Shown here piece after piece: positions 33,162-40,091 of a stretch of 64,000 nt of DNA. This DNA comes from Bacilli bacterium (GTDB lineage Bacteria; Bacillota_I; Bacilli_A; RFN20; CAG-288), in contig JALCRV010000011.1 in the NCBI GenBank assembly GCA_022652945.1, forward strand, positions 1 through 64,000. Reading direction: 5' to 3'. The notes below the pieces were generated by a model. It was not told the DNA's origin and made no database searches. It worked only from the letters and a program-made list of their open reading frames with translations. The translations under genes and the position numbers were made by a program. Position 1 is the stretch's first letter. The number at the start of each line of letters is the position of its first letter.

Positions 33162-33898
33162 AAGTTGGTTTTCTCCTGCAGTGATAAATTAATAAATAAC
33201 GTATCTAATAATATTTTACCGTGCCAAAGAATTTAAAATTAAAAAAGCGCGATTTAAAGGAATATTTACCCTTTAAGGCAAAAAAGGCAAAAAAATAACA
33301 CCCGAAAGGATGAAAACAAGTCTAACCTTTAGTTCTCACCGTTTTTTTAATGGGCGCTTGGGAAGCCCTAAATGGAAATATCCAGCGTTACTTAAGCGTC
33401 TTCCCTTGAAAAGGTCGTTACATTGCTGCTTACCAACTGGATGTGGATTATTTTGCTTCTTTGATTTCCTCTTCTTCCTCTTCCTCTTCGGCCTCCTCTT
33501 AATTCTTCTTATTGTTAAAAAGGCGCTTTTTGTCTGATCTTAGTGTGATCTATTAAAAGGTTGACTTTTATGGATATTTTCAAGACTCATGGTAAGATTA
33601 TCTATAGCCTAACTGATTTTAGAAAAGAGTATGTATTTTGACATTATGAAAGACGGTATTTTTTGTCCTTACTAGTCAAGACCAACTATCAGATAATAAG
33701 TGAAATCGGTTATGCTGATACTGCTAAGGTTTAAGGTCACGAGTCGAAGTCGTTATGGAGGCCACTCTTAGTTCTGATTCATCTACTTACGCCTGCAAGA
33801 AGATCTTCGTCTTAATCATTCAGGCTATTTTTAAGCCCCTAGGTTAATCAGAAAATAAGCATGTTTATGTTTATTAAAATAAGGAAGGGAGTCAAGAT
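33162..33898. other. Long intergenic region, no supported gene
   Basis: 737 bp between the divergent lipoprotein and ROK kinase genes. Short frames exist (for example 33755-33847, 30 residues) but none has a ribosome-binding site or recognisable sequence. There is a CT-rich tract near 33460-33500. The length leaves room for a regulatory RNA, but I cannot identify one. Confidence 0.4.
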
Positions 33899-34846
33899 AT
33901 GGAAGCTATTGGAATTGATATCGGCGGAACTTCCTTTAAGATTGGCTTAGTTGATGGAAAGGGAAAACTTCTGGACTCTTTTTCTTATCCGGTCGATCAT
34001 CTTAAGAACCAGGAAGACCAGATTAACGAACTCGGGGAGAAAATTAACGATTTTCTTCAGAAAAAGGAAATCGGGAAATCCGAAATTATCGGGATTGGCA
34101 TCGGCTGCCCGGGCTCGATTGATTCCTCGACGGGCTTTTGTGATTACTCGAATAATTTAAAATGGTCGCATCTTAATGTCTGCGGGATTTTGGCAAGGAT
34201 TACAAGTATCAAATGCCGAATCTCTAACGATGCGAATGTCGCCTGCCTCGGGGAAGTGAAGTTTGGTGTAGCAAGAAAATATAAAAATGTCGTGATGCTG
34301 ACCCTCGGGACCGGGATTGGGTCCGGGATTGTCATCGATGGCAAACTTTATGAAGGAAACCAAGGCAAGGGAGCAGAATGTGGGCACGAAGTTATCAAGA
34401 TGAACGGAAGAAAGTGCACCTGCGGACGAAGAGGCTGCTTTGAAGCCTATGCTTCCGCGACCGCTTTAATTAAAGACACGAAAGCTAAGATGCGTAAGCA
34501 TAAGGATTCCTTAATGTGGGATTACGTCAAACAGGATATTGAATCAGTCGGTGGCAAAACCGCTTTTGAATGTGCAAAAAAAGGCGATAAGGCTGCCATT
34601 GAAGTCCGAGATAGATATTGCTTCTATTTAGCGGAAGGTATTTTAAATATCTGCAGCATATTCCGCCCGGAATGTATCATTTTGGGAGGTGGAGTCTCGA
34701 ATCAAAAAGAGTATCTGCTAAATAACCTGGTGCCTTTATTGGAAAAGGCTAACTATGGATTTGGCTTAGGGCCTAAAGTCGAAATACTTATCGCTGAACT
34801 TGGGAATCAGGCAGGGATGATTGGAGCGGCCTCGTTGTTGTTTTAA
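33899..34846 (+). CDS. ROK-family sugar kinase (probable glucokinase)
   Basis: A 315-residue cytosolic ROK protein without a DNA-binding domain, hence a kinase rather than a repressor. It has the ATP-phosphate loop GIDIGGTSFKIGLVD, the catalytic Asp region ISNDANVACLGE, the second phosphate motif LTLGTGIGSGIV, and the ROK zinc motif CTCGRRGCFEAYAS with its preceding ECGHEV. GGAAGGGAG precedes the ATG. Glucose is the commonest substrate for this type and would come from the cellobiose locus upstream, where unphosphorylated glucose is released; N-acetyl-sugars or fructose are alternatives. Confidence 0.88.
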   Translation: MEAIGIDIGGTSFKIGLVDGKGKLLDSFSYPVDHLKNQEDQINELGEKINDFLQKKEIGKSEIIGIGIGCPGSIDSSTGFCDYSNNLKWSHLNVCGILARITSIKCRISNDANVACLGEVKFGVARKYKNVVMLTLGTGIGSGIVIDGKLYEGNQGKGAECGHEVIKMNGRKCTCGRRGCFEAYASATALIKDTKAKMRKHKDSLMWDYVKQDIESVGGKTAFECAKKGDKAAIEVRDRYCFYLAEGILNICSIFRPECIILGGGVSNQKEYLLNNLVPLLEKANYGFGLGPKVEILIAELGNQAGMIGAASLLF

Positions 34847-35004
34847 TCTTAATGCTCTCTTAAACTGTTTGCGAATATTGACTGAAGATTTGCAGGAACT
34901 TTTGGTTGATTTATTCTTTTCAACAGATGGTAAAGAGTGTCTTAAACCTACTAGACGGAAAATCCATTAATCGGGTATCTTAAAAGACGAAAGAGTGGAT
35001 TTTT

Positions 35005-35943
35005 ATGAAAAAAGCTTTGCTGGCTCTGATTATCGGTCTGTCGGTCATCGCCTGTCCTATCCTCTATTTCCTCGTCGGGCCCGCTTTAGATCAAAAGGAA
35101 CTGGGTATCCTTTATATTATTCTGATCATCGCTGGGGCTAGCGCCCTTTATTGCTTCGTAGCCGGAGAGTTAGCTCATAATAACTCCCAGATGGATAAAC
35201 TCTGGAGTTTGCTTCCGGAGACTTATCTCTGGATTATCGCTCTTAAAGGCGGAATGAGCCCCAGGCTTATTGTGATGGCCTCCTTAGCGACTCTTTGGGG
35301 CTTACGCTTAACCTTTAACTTTGCTCGTAAAGGTGCTTACCATTGGAAATTCTGGACCGGGAAGGAAGACTACCGTTGGCAAGTCCTCCGTTCCAGAAAG
35401 GAATTCCAACCTCATTGGAAATGGTTGGTCTTCAATCTGCTTTTTATCTCCATCTATCAGAACCTTCTGATCGTGATGATTACGCTTCCGGCCTTAGTCT
35501 CTATCGATTCGACTTTAGCCTTCGGTTGGATTGATTATCTCGCTGCTGGTTTGATGTTCTTCTTTATCGTTTATGAAACTATTGCCGATGAACAGCAATG
35601 GGCCTTCCAAACCAAGAAATGGAATATGCTGAAGGAAGGGAAAAAGTTAGAAGAACTGCCGAGTCCTTATAATAAAGGCTTTAATACCACGGGCTTATGG
35701 GGAAGAAGCCGCCATCCTAATTATCTAGCTGAACAAGCTATTTGGATCGCTTTCTATGTCTTCAGCATCGGGGCGGGGATCGGCATCTTTAACTGGAGCA
35801 TCATCGGAGCACTTTTATTGGTCGTTCTCTTCCTCGGGTCTTCTTCTTTCGCGGAAGAAATCAGTTCCTCTAAGTATCCTGAATATGCCTCTTATAAGAA
35901 AAAAGTCTCGAAATTCTTCCCGTGGAAGAAGTATCAGGACTGA
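35005..35943 (+). CDS. DUF1295-family membrane protein
   Basis: A 312-residue polytopic membrane protein with about seven helices, of the DUF1295 / steroid-5-alpha-reductase-like group. Family marks are NNSQMDKLWSLLP after the second helix, the WGLRLTFNFARKG loop, ETIADEQQWAFQ, and the C-terminal GLWGRSRHPNYLAEQAIW. This last is the NADPH- and lipid-binding signature shared with isoprenylcysteine methyltransferases and sterol reductases. It presumably modifies a lipid. It is a single gene; the GAAAG site before the ATG is weak. Confidence 0.85.
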   Translation: MKKALLALIIGLSVIACPILYFLVGPALDQKELGILYIILIIAGASALYCFVAGELAHNNSQMDKLWSLLPETYLWIIALKGGMSPRLIVMASLATLWGLRLTFNFARKGAYHWKFWTGKEDYRWQVLRSRKEFQPHWKWLVFNLLFISIYQNLLIVMITLPALVSIDSTLAFGWIDYLAAGLMFFFIVYETIADEQQWAFQTKKWNMLKEGKKLEELPSPYNKGFNTTGLWGRSRHPNYLAEQAIWIAFYVFSIGAGIGIFNWSIIGALLLVVLFLGSSSFAEEISSSKYPEYASYKKKVSKFFPWKKYQD

Positions 35944-36121
35944 TTAGGTTAATCAAGTTTGATTAAATCCTTTCAAAAATTGATATACATCATCGATTAT
36001 GAACGTGGTTAAGGACTTTGAAAACAATTAAGTTCTTAAATTGTGATTTAAATGTGCCTTTTAGGTTATTGTCAATTCGCTTACATTGGCCTAAAATAAA
36101 TTAAGAAAAGGGGGACATCTT

Positions 36122-36460
36122 ATGGAAAATGCCTCGAAAGTCATGTATAAGATTGCGAATGTGTTTAACTGGATTATTGCGGTCTTAGGTATCTTAGTTA
36201 TCGTTTTGTCGATTCTTGGTGGGACAGGGGTTATTCAGCAGACGGAGCAAAATAATGCTGGCTGGAATACTTTGTGGCTTGGTATTTATCTGCTCGTTTT
36301 TGCGATTGTCTTGATTGTCTTAACCAGGATGGCTTATAAGAAAAACTCCGGCCAAGGTTGGGATATCCTCTTCATCGTCTTCGGTTTCTTTGAAGGAAAT
36401 ATCTTCTATCTGCTCGGTGGAATCTTCGGTTTAGTTGCCGCTTCGGAAAGAAAACAATAA
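36122..36460 (+). CDS. Small integral membrane protein
   Basis: A 112-residue protein with three hydrophobic segments (WIIAVLGILVIVLSILGG, LWLGIYLLVFAIVLIVL, ILFIVFGFFEGNIFYLLGGIFGLV). It resembles small DUF4064-like membrane proteins but lacks decisive motifs. AAGGGGG precedes the ATG. A terminator follows. Confidence 0.6.
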   Translation: MENASKVMYKIANVFNWIIAVLGILVIVLSILGGTGVIQQTEQNNAGWNTLWLGIYLLVFAIVLIVLTRMAYKKNSGQGWDILFIVFGFFEGNIFYLLGGIFGLVAASERKQ

Positions 36461-36476
36461 CAATTTAAGAGCGCTG

Positions 36477-36505
36477 AGGGGGAATCGATTGATTCTCTCT
36501 TTTTA
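36477..36505. terminator. Terminator between convergent genes
   Basis: AGGGGGAATC (36477-36486) pairs with GATTCTCTCT through a GATT loop (two G-U pairs), then five T. It ends the small membrane protein gene and lies just past the convergent Crp/Fnr gene. Confidence 0.65.
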
Positions 36506-36553
36506 TTTGTTATTTTTGATTGTTGTTTTATTTCTTGATTGATTAAAAGCCAT

Positions 36554-37216
36554 TTACTTTAAGAGAAACTTATTCTTCTTATATTCTATAAGTCCTTCTT
36601 TCGCCATGGAACTTAAAAGGCGCGATAAAGAAGAACGGTCGCAGCACAGAAAAGAAGCCATTTCCTCCCTTGAAAAAGGAATCGAAAAATATTCATTCTT
36701 TTTTCCATGGGCTAAACTGAAAAGGAAAGAAAGGACTTTACCTTTCAGACCTTTTTCAGCTAAAACATTAAGCTTATCTTTCATTAACAGATCCTTATCC
36801 GCCAAGAGAATCACTAAGCGAGTAATGACCATTTGACTATATTTACAATCAAGCTTTTTTAAAACTGCTTTTAAATTCAAAGCCAAGGCGGAGCCGTCTT
36901 CTTTAACTAAGGCGCTAACTCCATAATTCATCTTTTCTTTGATAGCGTACGCTTCTCCTAATGAATCCCCAGGCTTAAAGCTCTCGAGAATATTCAAATC
37001 ACCTTTTGAAGAATACCTGACTAAATCGATCTTGCCTTCTAGTAAAAGAAAAGCCAGCTCGGCTTTTTCTCCTTCCTCGAAAAGAAAAGTATCCTTTTTT
37101 AAAAGAAGCTTTTTGGCATTAAGACACGAAAGAGCCTTATTAAGGTCAAGAAGAGAAAAGCCTTGGAATAAGGGATTCAAGAGAAGTATCTTCAACTCCG
37201 AAGCAGTGAAATCCAT
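36554..37216 (-). CDS. Crp/Fnr-family transcriptional regulator
   Basis: A 220-residue regulator with an N-terminal cyclic-nucleotide-binding-like domain (FLFEEGEKAELAFLLLEGKIDL, FKPGDSLGEAYA). The C-terminal winged helix contains SREEMASFLCCDRSSLSRLLSSM. No Fnr-type N-terminal Cys cluster is seen, so it is not an obvious iron-sulfur sensor; two adjacent Cys sit in the recognition region. The ATG at 37216 has no ribosome-binding site and lies within an 18-bp perfect palindrome, the probable binding site of the protein itself. It is divergent from DUF488 and cupin genes, which it probably controls. Confidence 0.85.
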   Translation of the reverse strand: MDFTASELKILLLNPLFQGFSLLDLNKALSCLNAKKLLLKKDTFLFEEGEKAELAFLLLEGKIDLVRYSSKGDLNILESFKPGDSLGEAYAIKEKMNYGVSALVKEDGSALALNLKAVLKKLDCKYSQMVITRLVILLADKDLLMKDKLNVLAEKGLKGKVLSFLFSLAHGKKNEYFSIPFSREEMASFLCCDRSSLSRLLSSMAKEGLIEYKKNKFLLK

Positions 37217-37240
37217 GTTGCAATTGCAACATACATTCTA
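37215..37240. promoter_or_regulatory. 18-bp perfect palindrome and -10 between divergent genes
   Basis: ATGTTGCAATTGCAACAT (37215-37232) is a perfect palindrome with the half-site symmetry of Crp/Fnr operators. On the minus strand the extended -10 TGATAGAAT ends at 37235, so the palindrome covers the transcription start and start codon of the regulator. It is about 50 bp upstream of the divergent DUF488 gene, a position suited to regulating both. Confidence 0.65.
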
Positions 37241-37278
37241 TCACCTTTGACTTATCTTAAATAAAAGGAGGTCAGAAC

Positions 37279-37692
37279 GTGCTTATTAGTTTACTTTCCG
37301 CCTACCAGATCAGCGCGGAAGAATTCTTTGAGAAGATTAACTTAGCAAAGGCCGACCTGGTCTTAGATGTCCGCCTCTCAAATAAAAACCAGTTGGCCGG
37401 ATTTACTAAGGAAGATACCTTAGCTTATTTGGTCCCGCGTTTAAGTAAGGCTTCTTACATTTACGATCCGTTTTTCGCCCCGGAGAAGGGACTGCTATCA
37501 GATTATTTAGCGGGAAAGATCGATTTTGCTCAATTTAGTAAGTCCTATCTAAAAGCCCTGGATCAAAAAGGTGGAAAGCAGATCTTTAAAGAAAGATACT
37601 CTTCTTATAATTCGATAGTCCTCATCGGGGCCATGACTAAAAAAAGACATTCGCATGTTGAAGCCTTAAAGGCTTACTTGGAGGAAAAATAA
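37279..37692 (+). CDS. DUF488-family protein
   Basis: A 137-residue cytosolic protein of the DUF488 family. Marks are LVLDVRLSNKNQLAGFTKED near the start, YIYDPFFAPEKGLLSDYLAG, and the C-terminal IVLIGAMTKKRHSHVEALKAYL, where many relatives have a Cys/His-rich CxE..HCHR motif that is only partly kept here. The start codon is GTG, supported by AAAGGAGG 7 bases upstream. It is followed with a 1-bp gap by the cupin gene and controlled by the adjacent Crp/Fnr site. The biochemical role of the family is unknown. Confidence 0.75.
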   Translation: MLISLLSAYQISAEEFFEKINLAKADLVLDVRLSNKNQLAGFTKEDTLAYLVPRLSKASYIYDPFFAPEKGLLSDYLAGKIDFAQFSKSYLKALDQKGGKQIFKERYSSYNSIVLIGAMTKKRHSHVEALKAYLEEK

Positions 37693-37693
37693 C

Positions 37694-38035
37694 ATGAAAG
37701 AAACGAAAATTATTCAAAATATGGAAGAAAAGAAAGCCCAGTCTTTAAAAGACTTGATTACCGTGCAAGCTGGTTCGATCGTTAGCAAAATCCTATTTCA
37801 AAACGAGGCTGTCTCTTTAACCTTGTTCTCCTTTGGAGAAGGGCAGGAAATCTCCACCCATCAGTCCGATGGGGATGCCTTAGTTCAAGTTTTAGAAGGG
37901 GAAGGTGTATTTACCATCGACGGGGAAAGACATATCGTAAAAGAAGGGGAAAGCATTCTGATGCCCCATAACCATCCTCACGCTTTAAAAGCCGAAAAGG
38001 ATTTCAAGATGCTACTGACCGTGGTCTTCGCATAG
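37694..38035 (+). CDS. Cupin-domain protein
   Basis: A 113-residue single cupin barrel. Motif 1 is GQEISTHQSDGDALVQVLEGEG and motif 2 GESILMPHNHPHALKA, giving His residues suited to bind one metal ion. Small cupins of this type are commonly found with Crp/Fnr regulators. It starts immediately after the DUF488 stop, so the two are co-transcribed. Likely a stress-related metal-binding protein; the substrate is unknown. Confidence 0.85.
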   Translation: MKETKIIQNMEEKKAQSLKDLITVQAGSIVSKILFQNEAVSLTLFSFGEGQEISTHQSDGDALVQVLEGEGVFTIDGERHIVKEGESILMPHNHPHALKAEKDFKMLLTVVFA

Positions 38036-38146
38036 GTAAGATATTTCCCGCTTCATTATCTTTCGAATCTTAAAGGACTTTTAAGTGATAAGCGCTTTTC
38101 AATGAAGAAGATTTTGATTTATATTTAAGTGAAGAAGGAAAAGAAC

Positions 38147-39283
38147 ATGAATCAAGGAAGCGATATCTCTAGAGATGCCTTTATGTTAAAAGGGGTGCTA
38201 AGCAAAGAAGGCTACGACTGGTGGTGGCATTCTTTCACCGCCCATAACAAAAAGACGGGAGAAGAAAAAGCTTTCTTTATCGAATTCTTCTTAATCAATC
38301 CCGCTCTAGGTGGGGATAAGCCTCTTTTTGGCCTGGTTGACGGGAAAGAGGGACACTCTCCCTCCTATCTGATGGTCAATGTCGGGACCTGGGGCGAAAA
38401 AGCCCTGCAGCTTCACCGTTTCTTCGGCTGGTCTAAAGTCAAGGTTGCCAAAGGAGTCCCTTTTCAAATCGAAGCTGATGATTGCTTCTTAAATGAAGAA
38501 GAAACCCGTGGTAGAGTGGAGGTCGATGAGAAAGAAAATAAAAAGCATCCGGAATGGTTCTCCGATTCAGGTACCCTTATCTGGGATTTAAAGATCCATA
38601 AGCTGATTCCTTATAACGTCGGCTACGGAGCCTCGAAGCTTTTAAGGGATGCGGCAGCCTTCCAGATGTACTGGCATGCGGAAGGGATGAAAACTGAATT
38701 CGAAGGAACCCTTAAACTTGATGGGGAAGAATACGTAGTCGAAAGAAAAAACAGCTACGGATACGCCGATAAAAACTGGGGCAAGGATTTCACCTCTCCG
38801 TGGCTTTGGCTAGCCTCCTCTCATCTAATCAGCAAAAAGACCGGTAAGGAACTGACCTCCTCCGCTTTTGATATCGGTGGAGGACGCCCGAAGATCGGGA
38901 CGATCGCCTTAGATCGTAAACTGCTCGGGATGTTTAACTATGAAGGCAAGGAATACGAATTCAATTTCTCCAAGTTCTGGACGCACACCAAGACCAAATT
39001 CTCCTTTAGGGAGACAAACGAGGAAGCTATCTGGCATGTCGAACAGGAAAACCTGCTTTCGAAAATGGTGAGCGATATCGTCTGCCTAAAAAAAGGAATG
39101 ATCTTAATAAGATATGAATCTCCGGATGGGAAAATGCTCCATAAGCATCTGAATAACGGGGGAAATGGGAAAGGTACTATTAAGCTATATCAGAAGAAAG
39201 TCGGTAAACTTATCCTCATTGATGAAATCACCGCCTTAAATGTGGGCTGCGAATACGGGGAATACGAAGAAGAGAAGAAATAA
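38147..39283 (+). CDS. Tocopherol-cyclase-like protein
   Basis: A 378-residue soluble protein resembling the tocopherol cyclase / AttH-like lipocalin-type family. It is rich in Trp and beta strands: YDWWWHSFTAHNKKTGEEKA, GTLIWDLKIHKLIPYNVGYG and the conserved GYADKNWGKDF followed by SPWLWLASSHLI. Bacterial members are of unknown function, perhaps lipid-modifying or lipid-binding. ATG 38147 is used because AAGGAAAAG precedes it; the upstream GTG at 38129 overlaps that site. It is a single gene with no obvious partner. Confidence 0.7.
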   Translation: MNQGSDISRDAFMLKGVLSKEGYDWWWHSFTAHNKKTGEEKAFFIEFFLINPALGGDKPLFGLVDGKEGHSPSYLMVNVGTWGEKALQLHRFFGWSKVKVAKGVPFQIEADDCFLNEEETRGRVEVDEKENKKHPEWFSDSGTLIWDLKIHKLIPYNVGYGASKLLRDAAAFQMYWHAEGMKTEFEGTLKLDGEEYVVERKNSYGYADKNWGKDFTSPWLWLASSHLISKKTGKELTSSAFDIGGGRPKIGTIALDRKLLGMFNYEGKEYEFNFSKFWTHTKTKFSFRETNEEAIWHVEQENLLSKMVSDIVCLKKGMILIRYESPDGKMLHKHLNNGGNGKGTIKLYQKKVGKLILIDEITALNVGCEYGEYEEEKK

Positions 39284-39396
39284 AAGAGTATGGTTTGTTT
39301 TTCGTAATTTTGTTAGAGATTAAAACGAATCTTGGGTGAAATATCGTCTTACCGAAATCCTCATGTTAAAATGGAAAGCGGAAGGAAAAATAAAAA

Positions 39397-40074
39397 ATGG
39401 ACAAATTCCGTGTAATTGAAGTTAAAGAAAGCGTTTTAGCCGATAACGACAAAACAGCTGCCCAAGTAAGAAAAGCCCTAAAAGAGAAAAATGTCTTCCT
39501 CATCAATCTGATGTCCTCCCCGGGAAGCGGGAAGACAACTTTGCTCGTGGCCTTACTTAATCTTTTAAAGAGCAAATTAAAGATCGGCGTGATGGAAGCC
39601 GATATCGACGCCACGGTCGATGCTAAAACCATCGAAGAAAAAACCGGAGTCAAGACTATTCAGCTTCACACCTGCGGAGAATGTCACTTGGATGCCAAGA
39701 TGACTAAAGAAGGCCTTGAAGGCTTCGGGGTGGAAGGCTTGGATCTGGTGATTCTGGAAAATGTCGGTAACCTCGTCTGCCCGGCGGAATTCGATATCGG
39801 AGCTAGCCTTCCGATGACGATTCTTTCCGTCCCCGAAGGCGATGATAAACCTTTAAAGTATCCTTTGATGTTTAAAGTCTCCCATTGCTTCGTCTTTTCC
39901 AAAATCGATGCGGCTTCCTACTTTAATTTCGATATCAAGAAAGCTGAAGAAAGTATTTTAAGACTTAATAAAGATGCCGTCTTCTTCCCTTTGTCAGCTA
40001 AAACTGGGGAAGGGGTGGAGGCCTTAGCTGATTATATTTATTCGGAAGTGAAGAAATATCAGGCTCATAAATAG
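39397..40074 (+). CDS. hypB: Nickel incorporation GTPase HypB
   Basis: HypB delivers nickel to [NiFe]-hydrogenase precursors with HypA, using GTP. The 225-residue protein has the P-loop LMSSPGSGKTTLL, the metal-site region HTCGECHLDAKM, ILENVGNLVCPAEFDIG, and the GTPase specificity motif VFSKIDA. The His-rich nickel-storage N-terminus of some HypB is absent. It is the first gene of a three-gene set with a large oxidoreductase and hypA, separated by 17 bp and 5 bp. No hypCDEF or hydrogenase structural gene is in the window, so the recipient nickel enzyme is unknown. Confidence 0.92.
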   Translation: MDKFRVIEVKESVLADNDKTAAQVRKALKEKNVFLINLMSSPGSGKTTLLVALLNLLKSKLKIGVMEADIDATVDAKTIEEKTGVKTIQLHTCGECHLDAKMTKEGLEGFGVEGLDLVILENVGNLVCPAEFDIGASLPMTILSVPEGDDKPLKYPLMFKVSHCFVFSKIDAASYFNFDIKKAEESILRLNKDAVFFPLSAKTGEGVEALADYIYSEVKKYQAHK

Positions 40075-40091
40075 AAAGGACCTGCAAAAAT

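Noticed and set aside
33310..33537. 75-residue plus-strand frame rich in Phe/Leu
   Set aside because: It comes from a CT-rich tract, has no good ribosome-binding site and no plausible signal or membrane pattern at its start.
33755..33847. 30-residue frame before the ROK kinase
   Set aside because: No ribosome-binding site and no recognisable feature; not distinguishable from chance.
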